Position numbers and translations under genes: made by a program. Below the pieces are notes generated by a model. The model was not told the origin of the DNA. It saw nothing but the letters and a program-made list of their open reading frames with translations, and did no database searches. 64,000 nucleotides of DNA. Source: Bdellovibrionales bacterium (lineage in GTDB: Bacteria; Bdellovibrionota; UBA1018; CAIMNF01). Position 1 is the first letter of the stretch. Each line of letters begins with the position of its first letter. This document shows positions 51,701 through 61,500 of this stretch, piece by piece. The stretch covers positions 124,001-188,000 of the forward strand of contig CANNBJ010000003.1 in NCBI GenBank assembly GCA_947502835.1. The letters are read 5' to 3'.

Positions 51701-52340
51701 AAAGATGATTCCTTTTGATCCAATCCATCACAGGGGACTCGACTGGAAGATTGTGGATTTCTGTGTTGGGGAGCGAGAAACGTTCACGGATTCTTGTAGA
51801 TGAAATTTCGGGAGCATCCGTTTCTACAAAACGCAGGACACGGGGAGAGCCTGTGATCTGCCACTCTTGCGCATCGGGGGTGGCCGTAAGGATCGATTGC
51901 GATGCGAACTCGCGCAGGGTTGATTCATGGATTCCGGTCACGGGCTTTCGCAAAAGGACAATCCAATCACTGAGTTTCAGGACATCCGGGAACCGTGACC
52001 AGGATCTCAAGGATTGAAACTGATCCGTTCCAATCACGAAGGCCAGGCGCTCGTGTTTTGAGCGAAGAGCGGTAAGGAGCTCGAAGGTGTAGTTCACCTT
52101 GAGATCCTCTTCGATCGAGGAGACTTCTGCGATATCCGAAAACGCCAGTCGCGCCATCTGAAGGCGCTCAGGATAGGGGGTGGTCACGGTCTTGAGCGGG
52201 GTGCCCAAGGAAGGCACAACCATCACGCGCGCAACACCGGGATTTCTCAAAAGACCCTCGACCGCGACCCTGTGCCCGATATGAGGAGGATTGAAGCTTC
52301 CGCCGAAAACGGCCAAATGGCGTTCAAACGAAATACTCAT
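51690..52340 (-). CDS. nadD: nicotinate-nucleotide adenylyltransferase
   Basis: GGSFNPPHIGHR is the HxGH nucleotidyltransferase motif and ISSTRIRERF the ISSTxIR motif. It makes deamido-NAD from nicotinate mononucleotide. Overlaps obgE by 4 bp and rsfS by 11 bp. Confidence 0.95.
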   Translation of the reverse strand: MSISFERHLAVFGGSFNPPHIGHRVAVEGLLRNPGVARVMVVPSLGTPLKTVTTPYPERLQMARLAFSDIAEVSSIEEDLKVNYTFELLTALRSKHERLAFVIGTDQFQSLRSWSRFPDVLKLSDWIVLLRKPVTGIHESTLREFASQSILTATPDAQEWQITGSPRVLRFVETDAPEISSTRIRERFSLPNTEIHNLPVESPVMDWIKRNHLYGT

Positions 52341-53428
52341 GAAGAGAGTTTTTCCCAGAGGGTATGGATCAATTCATGGATTCCCTCACCGGAGGCGCAG
52401 GAAATGGAAAAGGGCTCTTTCGGAAGAAGGGTGCGTCCCGTTTTCTTCGAGTCCTTTTCAAGAAGTTTTCGCCACTCGGCTTTCACTTCGTTCAAGAACT
52501 TCGGCTGACCGATGAAAAGATCTGCCTTGTTGATCACAATGACCTCGTCTTTGTCGCCAAGCTCCGGGTTGTAGAGCTCAAGTTCCTTGCGAATCGCAAG
52601 ATAAAGCCTGTGAAGCTCTTTTGCGCCCTTCTTCGCAGAGGCGCCCGGTTCTTCATCGGGGAGGGTCGTGAAATCAAGCAAATGTGTGCCATCGAGCAGG
52701 TGCACGGTGATTCTGGTGCGTTCGATGTGTTTCAGGAACTTATGCCCAAGGCCCGCCCCTTTGTGGGCGCCTTCGATGAGACCCGGGATGTCTGCCACCA
52801 CAAAGCTCTTGAAGTCTGCCACCTTCACGACACCAAGATTCGGAGAGAGGGTGGTGAAGGGATAATCCGCGATCTTGGGATGGGCCGCGCTCATGCGCGA
52901 AATCAGTGTGGACTTTCCGGCGTTCGGATAGCCGATCAGGCTCACATCGGCAAGAAGCTTGAGCTCCAAAAAAAGCTCACGGCCTTCGCCCTCTTCGCCG
53001 GGTTGTGCGAATTTCGGGGCTTGAAACACAGAAGAGACAAAGTGGGTGTTGCCTTTTCCGCCGCGACCGCCCTTTGCGGCGATCCACTTTTGGCCCGACT
53101 CCGCAAAGTCAAACACAACCTCATTTGTTTCCGCGTCCTTGATCACAGTGCCCACCGGGATCAACACTTCGATGTCTTCTCCGTCCCGCCCTGCTTTGTT
53201 TCTTCCCGAGCCGGGCTGGCCGTTTTCTGCCTGGTAACTTCGCTTGAATCTAAAGTCTTGAAGGGTGGAGAGGTTGGAGGAGGAAACAAAGACCACCGAT
53301 CCGCCCCTGCCGCCATCGCCCCCATCGGGACCGCCACGAGGCACGAATTTCTCACGACGGAAGCTTACGCATCCGCGTCCACCGTGTCCGGCGATGATTT
53401 TGATTTTGGCTTCGTCGATAAATCGCAT
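52337..53428 (-). CDS. obgE: ribosome-associated GTPase ObgE
   Basis: Gly-rich Obg fold (residues 1-155: GRGGSVVFVSS, GGRGGKGNTHF), then the G domain with GYPNAGKSTL, DIPGLIEGAHKG and NKAD. Required for late 50S assembly. No ribosome-binding site is visible before the ATG, and a terminator lies only 17-58 bp upstream, so expression may depend on read-through from rpmA. Confidence 0.96.
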   Translation of the reverse strand: MRFIDEAKIKIIAGHGGRGCVSFRREKFVPRGGPDGGDGGRGGSVVFVSSSNLSTLQDFRFKRSYQAENGQPGSGRNKAGRDGEDIEVLIPVGTVIKDAETNEVVFDFAESGQKWIAAKGGRGGKGNTHFVSSVFQAPKFAQPGEEGEGRELFLELKLLADVSLIGYPNAGKSTLISRMSAAHPKIADYPFTTLSPNLGVVKVADFKSFVVADIPGLIEGAHKGAGLGHKFLKHIERTRITVHLLDGTHLLDFTTLPDEEPGASAKKGAKELHRLYLAIRKELELYNPELGDKDEVIVINKADLFIGQPKFLNEVKAEWRKLLEKDSKKTGRTLLPKEPFSISCASGEGIHELIHTLWEKLSS

Positions 53429-53444
53429 GGGTTTTCAGGGTTCT

Positions 53445-53486
53445 TGAAATAAAAAACCGGGGGAACAGATGCTGTTGCCTCCCGGT
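53445..53486 (-). terminator. terminator between rpmA and obgE
   Basis: Stem ACCGGG--AACAG with CTGTT--CCCGGT (53456-53486) followed on the minus strand by six T and then ATTT. It ends the rplU-rpmA message just before obgE, so it may work as an attenuator. Confidence 0.85.
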
Positions 53487-53529
53487 CTTTGAAAAGTTCT
53501 AAATTGGGCTTCGCTCCGGTCGTACCGGA

Positions 53530-53784
53530 TCAGGCTGCGTAAACAGAAATCTTCTGGCGCTTCTGGTCCTTGTACTCGAACTTCACCACGCCATCAGTCT
53601 TGGCGAAAATAGTGAAGTCACGTCCAAGACCCACACCCTTGCCAGGATGGAACTTGGTTCCACGCTGACGGCAGATGATCTGTCCGCATTTCACAGTTTG
53701 TCCGCCGAACACCTTCACTCCGAGCATCTTCGGGTTACTGTCGCGACCGTTTTTTGTACTACCACCGGCTTTTTTATGTGCCAT
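53530..53784 (-). CDS. rpmA: 50S ribosomal protein L27
   Basis: [19 protein letters not shown] is the invariant start, and [12 protein letters not shown] the conserved core; 84 residues as expected. There is no N-terminal leader to cleave. 84 bp downstream of rplU. Confidence 0.97.
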   Translation of the reverse strand: MAHKKAGGSTKNGRDSNPKMLGVKVFGGQTVKCGQIICRQRGTKFHPGKGVGLGRDFTIFAKTDGVVKFEYKDQKRQKISVYAA

Positions 53785-53868
53785 GTTTCTTCCTCATGAT
53801 CGGCCTTTCGCGCCGACGAGTTGCCCGAGCGGAATTTCTCCCCTCAGGGCGCCACTCTTGCTGGTTAA

Positions 53869-54384
53869 TTAAGCTTTCTTCGCCGTTTTTGCGGCAGGTT
53901 TTCCTTTGGCTGCAATGGATGCTGCTTTTTTCGCTGCAGTCATCTTCTTGCGGGAGCCCAGAGTCTTGGTCTGGCTTGCAGGTCCTTTTGGCTTCAGGTT
54001 CGTGAAGAACTTCGCCATTTTGACTTTTTTGTCTGCTGCCGAGATCTCAATCTTCTTGGATCCGTCAGTGAGCCCGGTTACCAGAAGCTGAGTTTGCTCC
54101 TGTCGGTGCCCCTGGGTGCGGCGATATTGTTTGCGGCGCTTCATCTTGATGATGGTCACCTTGTCACCACGACCTTGAGCTACGATTTCGGCATCCACGG
54201 TTGCATTGGCAACATAGGGTTGACCAAGCGTGATTTCCGAATTGGATTCGGAGGGAGTGCTCAAAAACAAAACCTTATCAAATGTGATCTTCGAGCCGAC
54301 ATCTCCGGTGAGTTTCTCAACCTGAATGATATCGCCGGCTTGGACACGAACTTGCTTACCACCTGTTTCAATAACTGCGTACAT
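53869..54384 (-). CDS. rplU: 50S ribosomal protein L21 with a basic C-terminal extension
   Basis: Residues 1-103 are ordinary L21 ([31 protein letters not shown]). Residues 104-171 are an added tail rich in Ala and Lys ([12 protein letters not shown] and on), absent from E. coli L21. A small GCCC/GGGC hairpin in the leader (54399-54411) could be an autoregulatory site. First gene of the run, divergent from hppA. Confidence 0.95.
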   Translation of the reverse strand: MYAVIETGGKQVRVQAGDIIQVEKLTGDVGSKITFDKVLFLSTPSESNSEITLGQPYVANATVDAEIVAQGRGDKVTIIKMKRRKQYRRTQGHRQEQTQLLVTGLTDGSKKIEISAADKKVKMAKFFTNLKPKGPASQTKTLGSRKKMTAAKKAASIAAKGKPAAKTAKKA

Positions 54385-54449
54385 AGACGGTTAGGTCTGC
54401 CCGAAAGGGGCGCTGAAGTCAAGTAGAGACATGAATCATGCCAAGAAAA

Positions 54450-54478
54450 TTGACTCATCGCCTATTTTGGGGAATAGT
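54450..54478 (+). promoter_or_regulatory. promoter of the pyrophosphatase gene
   Basis: TTGACT (54450-54455), exactly 17 bp, AATAGT (54473-54478). A conventional AAAGGAG site follows at 54498-54504, in contrast to the leaderless cases in this window. Confidence 0.6.
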
Positions 54479-54514
54479 GTCCGGACATTCAATAGTTAAA
54501 GGAGATTAGTCGAC

Positions 54515-56575
54515 ATGGAATCTTGGAATTCGTGGATGAATTCGCCGGTTATTTTTGGAGTGGTGGGCCTGGTGGTCGCCGCTTTTTTTTACTTTCGCGT
54601 GAAGGCAATTCCCGACGGAAATGAAACCATGCGTCGAATCGCAGGATACATCCGCGAGGGCGCCATGGCGTTTTTGAATCGCCAGTACAAGGTTCTCTTC
54701 GTCTATGCGGTGGCGGTATTTGTCGCAATTGGCCTGAGCCTTGGCTGGATTTCCGGAGCCTCCTTTCTTGTGGGCGCGTTCTTGAGCCTTCTTGCGGGCT
54801 TTATTGGAATGAAGGCGGCAACTTATGCAAACGTCCGAACCACGGAAGCTGCCCGAAGCGGAATCAAGGCCAACGCGCTTTTGACCGCTCTGGATGGTGG
54901 CGCTGTGATGGGGCTTTCGGTTGCAGGATTGGGTCTCATTGGACTTGGCGGATTGTACATCGTGTTTCGTGAGCATCAGGACATCAGTCCGATTCTCCAC
55001 TCGTTCGCGGTGGGAGCTTCCTCCATTGCGCTGTTTGCTCGAATCGGTGGCGGGATTTATACCAAGGCCGCAGATGTGGGTTCTGACATTGCCGGAAAAG
55101 TGATTGAAGGGATTCCTGAAGATGACCCAAGGAATCCAGGAGTCGTTGCCGATAACGTCGGTGACAACGTAGGGGATGTGGCCGGAATGGGTGCTGACAT
55201 CTATGAATCCATGATCGCAGCGATTGTTGCTGCAATGGCGATCGCGATTACTGCCGCAGCAGGCAGCTTTCCGCGCCTGATCGAGGCGGATGATTCCACC
55301 AACAAAATGATCGCAATCGGTCTTCCGTTGGTTCTCTCGGGTCTCGGGCTCGGGGTATCGATCATTTGTATTTTCATCGCTCGTGCGATGAAGCACATGA
55401 ATCCCGCAACGGTGCTTCGCGGATCCTTGATTTTCCCCCCGATTCTTTTGGCCGGAGTGTCTTTTGTCGTGATGAACATGCTTGGGATCTCCCAAGCTGT
55501 GACCGCGATCATCGCGCTCGGAGCGGTCGGTGGCGCAGTCATCGGTCTCATTACCGATTACTACACCTCCAGCACGCCCGTGGCCCGCATTGCGGAAGCA
55601 TCGGTCACCGGAGCCGGAACCAACCTCATTCGCGGCCTTGCGGTCGGGATGGAGTCGACCGCGATTCCCATGGTGGTGGTGGCACTCGTTGCCTACCTTG
55701 CCAACAAGTACCTTGGACTTTATGGAATCGCGCTCTCTGCAGTCGGAATGCTCGGCGGAACCGCAGTCGTCATGACGGTCGATGCCTATGGCCCGATCTC
55801 GGATAACGCGGGCGGGATCTCGGAAATGTCAGGACTCGGAAAAGAAGTTCGCGACATCACAGACGAGCTCGATGCGGTTGGAAATACCACTGCTGCGATC
55901 GGAAAAGGCTTTGCCATCGGGTCTGCGATTCTGACGGTGCTTGCGCTGTTCTCCGCGTTCAACATGGAAGTAAATCATGTGCGTGAAATTGCAGGTCTCG
56001 ACAAGGTGTCTCTTGAAATCACGAATCCCAATATTCTGATCGGGATTTTGGTGGGCTCGATTCTGCCGTTCCTCGTGGGTTCTACCACGATGCTTGCGGT
56101 GGGGCGTGCAGCAGGAGCGATCGTGGAAGAGATTCGCCGTCAGTTCAAAGAGATTCCAGGCCTGATGGAGCTGAAAGCAGATCCGGAGCCTAAGAAAATC
56201 GTCGACATTGCAACCGCTGCAGCTTTGAAGGAAATGATCCTTCCTGGCCTCATCGCAGTTGTTTCTCCGGTTTTGGTTGGCTTCCTGCTGGGTGCTGCCG
56301 CACTTGCGGGACTCCTGGCCGGTGCCTTGGCTGTGGGCGCGACCCTGTCGCTCTATATGGCAAATGCCGGTGGAGCTTGGGATAACGCCAAAAAATACAT
56401 CGAGAAGGGAAATCTCGCAGGCCACAAAAAAGGCGGAGATGTTCACAAGAACGCGGTCGTAGGCGATATGGTCGGTGATCCATTCAAGGATACTTCGGGA
56501 CCAGGCATTGCGATCCTCATCAAGGTGATGAGCGTTGTGTCCCTGCTCATTGCGCCCTTGATCGCGAAGATCTGA
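54515..56575 (+). CDS. hppA: membrane-bound ion-pumping pyrophosphatase
   Basis: 686 residues and about 16 helices. The substrate region [21 protein letters not shown] and [20 protein letters not shown] is intact, as is the C-terminal mirror ([26 protein letters not shown]). At the potassium-selectivity site it reads GNTTAA, where K+-independent enzymes have Lys, so it should be K+-dependent. It pumps H+ or Na+ using PPi; which one is not decided by what I can see. Terminator at 56593-56629. Confidence 0.95.
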   Translation: MESWNSWMNSPVIFGVVGLVVAAFFYFRVKAIPDGNETMRRIAGYIREGAMAFLNRQYKVLFVYAVAVFVAIGLSLGWISGASFLVGAFLSLLAGFIGMKAATYANVRTTEAARSGIKANALLTALDGGAVMGLSVAGLGLIGLGGLYIVFREHQDISPILHSFAVGASSIALFARIGGGIYTKAADVGSDIAGKVIEGIPEDDPRNPGVVADNVGDNVGDVAGMGADIYESMIAAIVAAMAIAITAAAGSFPRLIEADDSTNKMIAIGLPLVLSGLGLGVSIICIFIARAMKHMNPATVLRGSLIFPPILLAGVSFVVMNMLGISQAVTAIIALGAVGGAVIGLITDYYTSSTPVARIAEASVTGAGTNLIRGLAVGMESTAIPMVVVALVAYLANKYLGLYGIALSAVGMLGGTAVVMTVDAYGPISDNAGGISEMSGLGKEVRDITDELDAVGNTTAAIGKGFAIGSAILTVLALFSAFNMEVNHVREIAGLDKVSLEITNPNILIGILVGSILPFLVGSTTMLAVGRAAGAIVEEIRRQFKEIPGLMELKADPEPKKIVDIATAAALKEMILPGLIAVVSPVLVGFLLGAAALAGLLAGALAVGATLSLYMANAGGAWDNAKKYIEKGNLAGHKKGGDVHKNAVVGDMVGDPFKDTSGPGIAILIKVMSVVSLLIAPLIAKI

Positions 56576-56592
56576 TCAGTCTTTTGAAAAAG

Positions 56593-56629
56593 GCCCGCTT
56601 CCGGAGTTTTCGGAGGCGGGCTTTTTTTG
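56593..56629 (+). terminator. terminator of hppA
   Basis: 11-bp stem (GCCCGCTTCCG with CGGAGGCGGGC, one G-U pair) followed by seven T, 18 bp after the stop. Confidence 0.92.
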
Positions 56630-56782
56630 TTTTTTTTTGAGCCCTGCAAATGGAGTTTCAGTTTCTGCCCGGGCGCCAAAGATGGGAGGGAGTGTCCGTC
56701 CTGACATTCTTGAAATCATTGGCAATCAAGGTTTCCTCTGGGTTTGCCGGACACCCCCTGTGAACAAAAGGCCATAAATCTG

Positions 56783-56813
56783 TATATTTTACATCTCCGC
56801 GATGTAAAATATA
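56783..56813. promoter_or_regulatory. perfect palindrome at the start of the DUF4838-like gene
   Basis: 13-bp arms (TATATTTTACATC and GATGTAAAATATA) around a 5-nt spacer. The left arm contains TATATT, a -10-like hexamer with TGAACA 16 bp upstream, and the right arm ends directly at the ATG. It therefore spans -10 to start codon and is a strong operator or mRNA-hairpin candidate. 56630-56782 shows nothing else. Confidence 0.65.
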
Positions 56814-59800
56814 ATGATGTGGGGGTCATGTTTCAGGCTATTGATGTTTGTGTCGTGGGTGTCCACCCTCTGTTTGTCCGGCTGCTCCGGAAATAATTCG
56901 TCCGTTCAGAACCAGACCCTGGGCGGGTCTGATCCGGGAAGTGCCAATCAAAAAATGTACTCAGGCAAAATGGGCGCGCTTTTTTCGTGGTTCCAACCTG
57001 GTGAGCCCGCTCCGGTGACGATTGCGAAGCTCACGGCTCCTGGCCAACTTGAGAATAAGGTTTTGGTTTTGGAACAGCAACTCATCGGCAATCAAAGTCA
57101 ACCGCTCTATGGATCTTTTGCAGTTCGGAAGTATTTGATGGCAGTGCTTCGGAGTGGGCCTGGAAGCGGTTTTTTAGACTCGAATGAAATTCCCAAGGGA
57201 ACATTCGGGCCTCTCGGGGCTTTGGGTGTGAACCATGAAAACTTGATCAGTTCGAATTCCGACTCTTTTCGAATCTGGGTTGGCGCCAAAGGGAATGGAA
57301 ATATCTATGATGCCTTGGATCCTGTGTATAAAAAATTCGAAGAGTATCTGAAGCCGGACTCGACACTCTTGAAGAGGGATGGTTTCATAATCGCATTTGA
57401 TCATTATACAAAAAAAGATTTGTACATTGTGGGCAAGACTCCCGCGGCCACCCAGTTTGCGCAGTATTATTTTCTTGAAAAGTTCCTTGGGGTGTCCCTT
57501 CTCGGGCATCCGAGGCCTCGACCTTATGGTAATGATTTTCCCGCGCCCCATGATCACCCCATCGCCGGCGACCAATTCGAAGGGCCGTTGGATCGGGTTC
57601 CTCGATTGGATTCGGTTCAAATCAACCCGGCTCTTTTCAAGATCCCTGAGGACAGGAGTGATCAAATCGGAATCATCATTCAAAATCCCGACTACGGGAA
57701 CCGCCATTTCAGTTCGAGGTTTGGGAATCCGATGTACCACTTTGGATTGGCTTACTTTGGAGTGGGGACGCATCAAATCTCGAAATATTTTCGTAAACAC
57801 GATTCGAATGGCGAGCCTGGAGCTTATTATAATGTCCCGGACTATTATTCCACGGGTGACGTGCCTTCAGTTGACAGCGCCACTCCTTGGCAGCCTTGCT
57901 TTTCCTATCCGGGGAATGGGGCTACCCTTGTCCTTTCGAGCGCCAATGCTGTCGCAAACTCGGTTTTAATGGAGCTGAAGGCGAAATTCAAACCAGACAT
58001 TTACAACTATTCGATCTCCTTGGGCCAAAACGATACTGGGCCTTGCGAGCTCGACAAAACGCTAATTGACCCCTCGACTGGTTTACCGATGAGTGAACTG
58101 GATTCTACCACCTATGCCTATTTCAAGTTTGTGAACAATGTCATCAACAAGGTGAAACAGCTTGGTCCGAGTCATGGCTTGAGTCTCGAAAGGCTTCAAA
58201 GGGTCCGGTACTACACGCTCTCATATGGGTTTACTTCTGGGAATCTGCCTCCTGGATTCTCTGTTCACGATCAGGTCACTTCGCGGATCACCATTGATTC
58301 GAGTTATGCGCATGAAAGTGGGCAGTGGGATGAGAATTTTGCTCCTGTAATTGGAAGGATTGCAAAAACAGCGGCGCATCTGACCTCGGTGGACATTTAT
58401 GAATACATGTTTGGCGGGGGCTTTCTGATTCCGAGAATGCCACCCAAGCTTTTTTCAAACATTCAAGGAAAGTATGAACTCCAGGATGATAAGCACTCGG
58501 GTCTTTATGCTGAGACTTATTTCAATTTCGGTCTTGACTTTCATAAGTATTGGATTGCTGCCAAGCTCGCTTGGAACACACAACTCAATGTCGATGATCT
58601 CAAAGATCAATACTATGGGGCATTGTTCGGTGCATACGCAGCTCCGGTCAAAGATCTGGCTAACCGCTTGGAACACCTGTGGGAAAATCAGCCGGATTAC
58701 ACGGAGGCTTCCTTAGTGGCTCCAGATTCGGAGAATGGCAAGTTTTTTTCAACTATAGTGGATGGAGTGGAAAAAGACCCATTGAGCGAGTTGAATCAGT
58801 TCAGGAGCTCCAATTTCAGGTTTTTGGGGAACCCCACTCAGCTCTTGGTTCTTGACCTTGAAAAGTTCAGGCAAATCGTTGACGAATTCCAGGAGCTGAG
58901 GAACCAGATCGCGAGTCAAGGTGTGATCGACCCGTCTTTTGATCCCGAAACGGGTAATGATCCGGGTTATGAGAAACAAAGGCTCTTGAAAAAAATCGAC
59001 TATTTTTTGGAGCCTTTGAAGCTCTCGCTTTTTGCTCACGAAAGGTATCGATTGTTTGTCCGGGCGAGACACAAGTTTGTCACGAAGAACCTGAGTTTAC
59101 CTGAGGCGATGCATATCCTGTCGAAGTGGCATGAGCTTCCCGATCTTGCTGCGCAGATTGAAAAGGTGCGCACTTTTGATTTTGACCAAGGTATAGGCAC
59201 GACTCCAAACCAACTTCCTCCTGTGGATGAGATGACTCTGGAATTGGCAGAGGAGGTTTTAAAAACCTTCCCGAACGAGGCTCTGATTGTTGCAAGCAAG
59301 GCCTTCATTACCCAAGTGACAAATGATCGGGGATTCTGCTTGGAAAGGGATCTGCGGGCGCGTCTTGAAGCAGAGATCATGGGGTGGTCCGGAGAGGATC
59401 CCGGGAACTCCTATGTTGTTACGGATCAAGCTCGAATCTTGGTTCGTGATTACGCACTCGAAAAGGGCTATCTTTTCTTTGAGCCCGAGGCCACAAGCGT
59501 CACACTGGATGGGGTCATTGAAGACTCGGAGTGGGGCAAGCCTAAATTTGATGGAAGACTCAACGTTGCGATCCGGTACCATGCAGGCAAGGGCACCTAC
59601 GCCACTCCGGGTTTTCTGAATGCTGATTCGACTATAAACCAGTTTTGGTGGCGGCATGATCCGACGAAGGGCGCGAATTACTTTGCTTTCCGGTTTGGAA
59701 TTTCGAAGGACCAGCCGCAAATGGAAAATGACCATATTACTTTGACCTTTATCTCCAGGGTCAATGGGAGTGTCACGTATGGGTATCAGGCCTTGAAGAT

Positions 59801-60212
59801 TTCGCAGAACGGCTTGATTCCACAGCCGAATTCTGAAGGATATGTGGTTCACGATCAACTTCTTGCCGTCTCGCCCATACAAAAAACCCCGCAGAGCTGG
59901 GGATTCGAGATGATGATCAAGGATCAGGCCATTGTTCCCGCAAATAGCGTCCTTGTGAATTCGCTGTTAGCTCCTTCCCTAAGTAAAAACAAGGCTCCGG
60001 GACTTGAAAACTATACTGCCATGAGTATTGCAAGGTACTCGAATCACGCGGCTGTGTTGGGCGTGATTCCATTTCGATACGTCAATGGCGGAATCGAGTC
60101 GAACTCCTTGGATAAGGAGTGGCAGACCGATGGACCATTGGTGATTCACCATGACAAATCCTGCCGACCCTTTGTAAGGATCGATCCCGGGTTGGATGAA
60201 GTGGTGGAATAA
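56814..60212 (+). CDS. large lipoprotein with DUF4838-like and CBM9-like parts
   Basis: 1132 residues, lipobox LSGC. Residues 180-240 (IVGKTPAATQFAQYYFLEKFLGV) and 300-660 follow the DUF4838 glycosidase-like plan seen in alpha-glucuronidase-related proteins (FGLAYFGVG, IYNYSISLGQNDTG, DIYEYMFGGGF). Residues about 905-1110 resemble a CBM9 sandwich (VTLDGVIEDSEWGKP). Probably acts on surface or extracellular polysaccharide. No ribosome-binding site. The last 67 bp overlap the convergent GH5-like gene, so its extreme C-terminus may be a later extension. Confidence 0.62.
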   Translation: MMWGSCFRLLMFVSWVSTLCLSGCSGNNSSVQNQTLGGSDPGSANQKMYSGKMGALFSWFQPGEPAPVTIAKLTAPGQLENKVLVLEQQLIGNQSQPLYGSFAVRKYLMAVLRSGPGSGFLDSNEIPKGTFGPLGALGVNHENLISSNSDSFRIWVGAKGNGNIYDALDPVYKKFEEYLKPDSTLLKRDGFIIAFDHYTKKDLYIVGKTPAATQFAQYYFLEKFLGVSLLGHPRPRPYGNDFPAPHDHPIAGDQFEGPLDRVPRLDSVQINPALFKIPEDRSDQIGIIIQNPDYGNRHFSSRFGNPMYHFGLAYFGVGTHQISKYFRKHDSNGEPGAYYNVPDYYSTGDVPSVDSATPWQPCFSYPGNGATLVLSSANAVANSVLMELKAKFKPDIYNYSISLGQNDTGPCELDKTLIDPSTGLPMSELDSTTYAYFKFVNNVINKVKQLGPSHGLSLERLQRVRYYTLSYGFTSGNLPPGFSVHDQVTSRITIDSSYAHESGQWDENFAPVIGRIAKTAAHLTSVDIYEYMFGGGFLIPRMPPKLFSNIQGKYELQDDKHSGLYAETYFNFGLDFHKYWIAAKLAWNTQLNVDDLKDQYYGALFGAYAAPVKDLANRLEHLWENQPDYTEASLVAPDSENGKFFSTIVDGVEKDPLSELNQFRSSNFRFLGNPTQLLVLDLEKFRQIVDEFQELRNQIASQGVIDPSFDPETGNDPGYEKQRLLKKIDYFLEPLKLSLFAHERYRLFVRARHKFVTKNLSLPEAMHILSKWHELPDLAAQIEKVRTFDFDQGIGTTPNQLPPVDEMTLELAEEVLKTFPNEALIVASKAFITQVTNDRGFCLERDLRARLEAEIMGWSGEDPGNSYVVTDQARILVRDYALEKGYLFFEPEATSVTLDGVIEDSEWGKPKFDGRLNVAIRYHAGKGTYATPGFLNADSTINQFWWRHDPTKGANYFAFRFGISKDQPQMENDHITLTFISRVNGSVTYGYQALKISQNGLIPQPNSEGYVVHDQLLAVSPIQKTPQSWGFEMMIKDQAIVPANSVLVNSLLAPSLSKNKAPGLENYTAMSIARYSNHAAVLGVIPFRYVNGGIESNSLDKEWQTDGPLVIHHDKSCRPFVRIDPGLDEVVE

Positions 60213-61348
60213 GCAGACCGTCTTTCGCCCGCCAGCACCAGGGTTCGCATCAGGAGAGGCTTCACCTTTCCGTCCATCGTGTAAAGATTGTTGTAGCGGG
60301 TGGGGTCACCGGTGTTCGGACCGTAGTCCATCGCCCACATCGCAGCTCCCATGAATCCGCAGGCCCTTGATTCCTCGATGAAGCGCTTCATCACGCGCGC
60401 CTGATCGGTGACGGGTGCGGGCTTTAAAAGACCGAATTCTCCGAGCATGATCGGAAGTCCCACGCGGCTCCACTCGCCGCAATCCCCAATCGATCCCTCC
60501 TGGTTGTAGAGGTGGATCTGGGCGAAATCGAGGCCGGTGTTTGCGAAGAGCCTTCGGGCTTTTTCGGGAGTGGGGCCAAAGCCAATCGATGCAGAGAGTT
60601 TGGCTCGAAGCTCAGGAAAGTTCTTTCGAATGAAGGATGTGTTCATGGCAAGGAAGATGCGAAGATCAAGCTCTGTGATCTCGCCATTTGCGGTCGAGAT
60701 CGCTCCATCGGTTTCACCCATGATTTCAAAATGCTCAAGAGCCGGATGGCTTCCGATTCGTGTCAGAACCGGGTGTATGACTTTTTTCAGGTAATCCATC
60801 ATGGTTTCGGGGTTTTTCAGGATCAGGTTCTTGCCATGGTAGAAGTTGTACATTCCCGATTCATTCCGGAACGTGTTTCCGGTCAGCATTCCGATCTGAA
60901 CGCGGAGTCCCCGCGCATGGGCCTGATCAAGCAAGAATTTGAGCCGCGCAATCCATGCAGGATCAGCACCCTTGATGCGGTCCGCGCGGCCATTTACCCA
61001 GGGCTCCCAGAGAATGCCCTGGCCTTCAGTCATCGCAGGAATCCGGATAAAGTTTGCCCGAGCCCGCACGAGGTCATCCATCATCCTGAGCCAGTATTCT
61101 TTTTGAAAGGTCACCTTGCCTGAATATCCATGCATCGAGAGATGAATGTCACTCCAGCCGTTGTGCCCAAGATCATGGCCATAGGAGCAGCGCTCGGAGT
61201 TGCACTCCCAATCGATGGCGTTCCCGCCCACGAGAAAGGGGGCAGGAGTGGGAGAGGAGGTGAATGTCCCCGCGAAAGCGTGAGGGGCTCTCGGGAGAAA
61301 GAGTCCAGTGATGATTCCGACGGCGATGCATGCGCGCAAATGCTTCAT
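60146..61348 (-). CDS. GH5-like (clan A) glycoside hydrolase, exported
   Basis: Signal peptide ends near AFA-GTF. A TIM-barrel hydrolase: FEIMGETDG holds the acid Glu where clan A enzymes usually read NE, and IMLGEFGLL the nucleophile Glu. LRVQIGMLTGN and MWAMDYG are further barrel strands. It likely cleaves beta-glucans or mannans. It lies divergent from bcsA, the usual place for a cellulose-synthesis accessory glycanase (normally GH8 BcsZ), so it may trim the nascent polymer. The last 67 bp overlap the DUF4838-like gene. Confidence 0.75.
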   Translation of the reverse strand: MKHLRACIAVGIITGLFLPRAPHAFAGTFTSSPTPAPFLVGGNAIDWECNSERCSYGHDLGHNGWSDIHLSMHGYSGKVTFQKEYWLRMMDDLVRARANFIRIPAMTEGQGILWEPWVNGRADRIKGADPAWIARLKFLLDQAHARGLRVQIGMLTGNTFRNESGMYNFYHGKNLILKNPETMMDYLKKVIHPVLTRIGSHPALEHFEIMGETDGAISTANGEITELDLRIFLAMNTSFIRKNFPELRAKLSASIGFGPTPEKARRLFANTGLDFAQIHLYNQEGSIGDCGEWSRVGLPIMLGEFGLLKPAPVTDQARVMKRFIEESRACGFMGAAMWAMDYGPNTGDPTRYNNLYTMDGKVKPLLMRTLVLAGERRSAYSTTSSNPGSILTKGRQDLSW

Positions 61349-61368
61349 GCCGGTCGGTGTAACGAATC

Positions 61369-61441
61369 TTGTTTAAATAAACAATATCAATTTATTTAAT
61401 TGGTGCGAGGGGGATGCTCTAGCAGTTTTCGTCTTCGAAAA
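61369..61441. promoter_or_regulatory. two palindromes between the GH5-like and bcsA genes
   Basis: TTGTTTA-AA-TAAACAA at 61369-61384 and TTTTCG-TCTT-CGAAAA at 61426-61441. Both lie in the divergent promoter region and could bind a shared regulator. No assignment. Confidence 0.4.
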
Positions 61442-61464
61442 TAGCGAACCTGAAGGGCATTTTC

Positions 61465-61493
61465 TTGACCAAAAAACTTTAATCAGGCAATAT
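61465..61493 (+). promoter_or_regulatory. bcsA promoter, probably leaderless message
   Basis: TTGACC (61465-61470), exactly 17 bp, CAATAT (61488-61493), then seven bases to the ATG at 61501. Transcription would begin at or next to the start codon, and there is no ribosome-binding site. Confidence 0.5.
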
Positions 61494-61500
61494 TCCCGAA

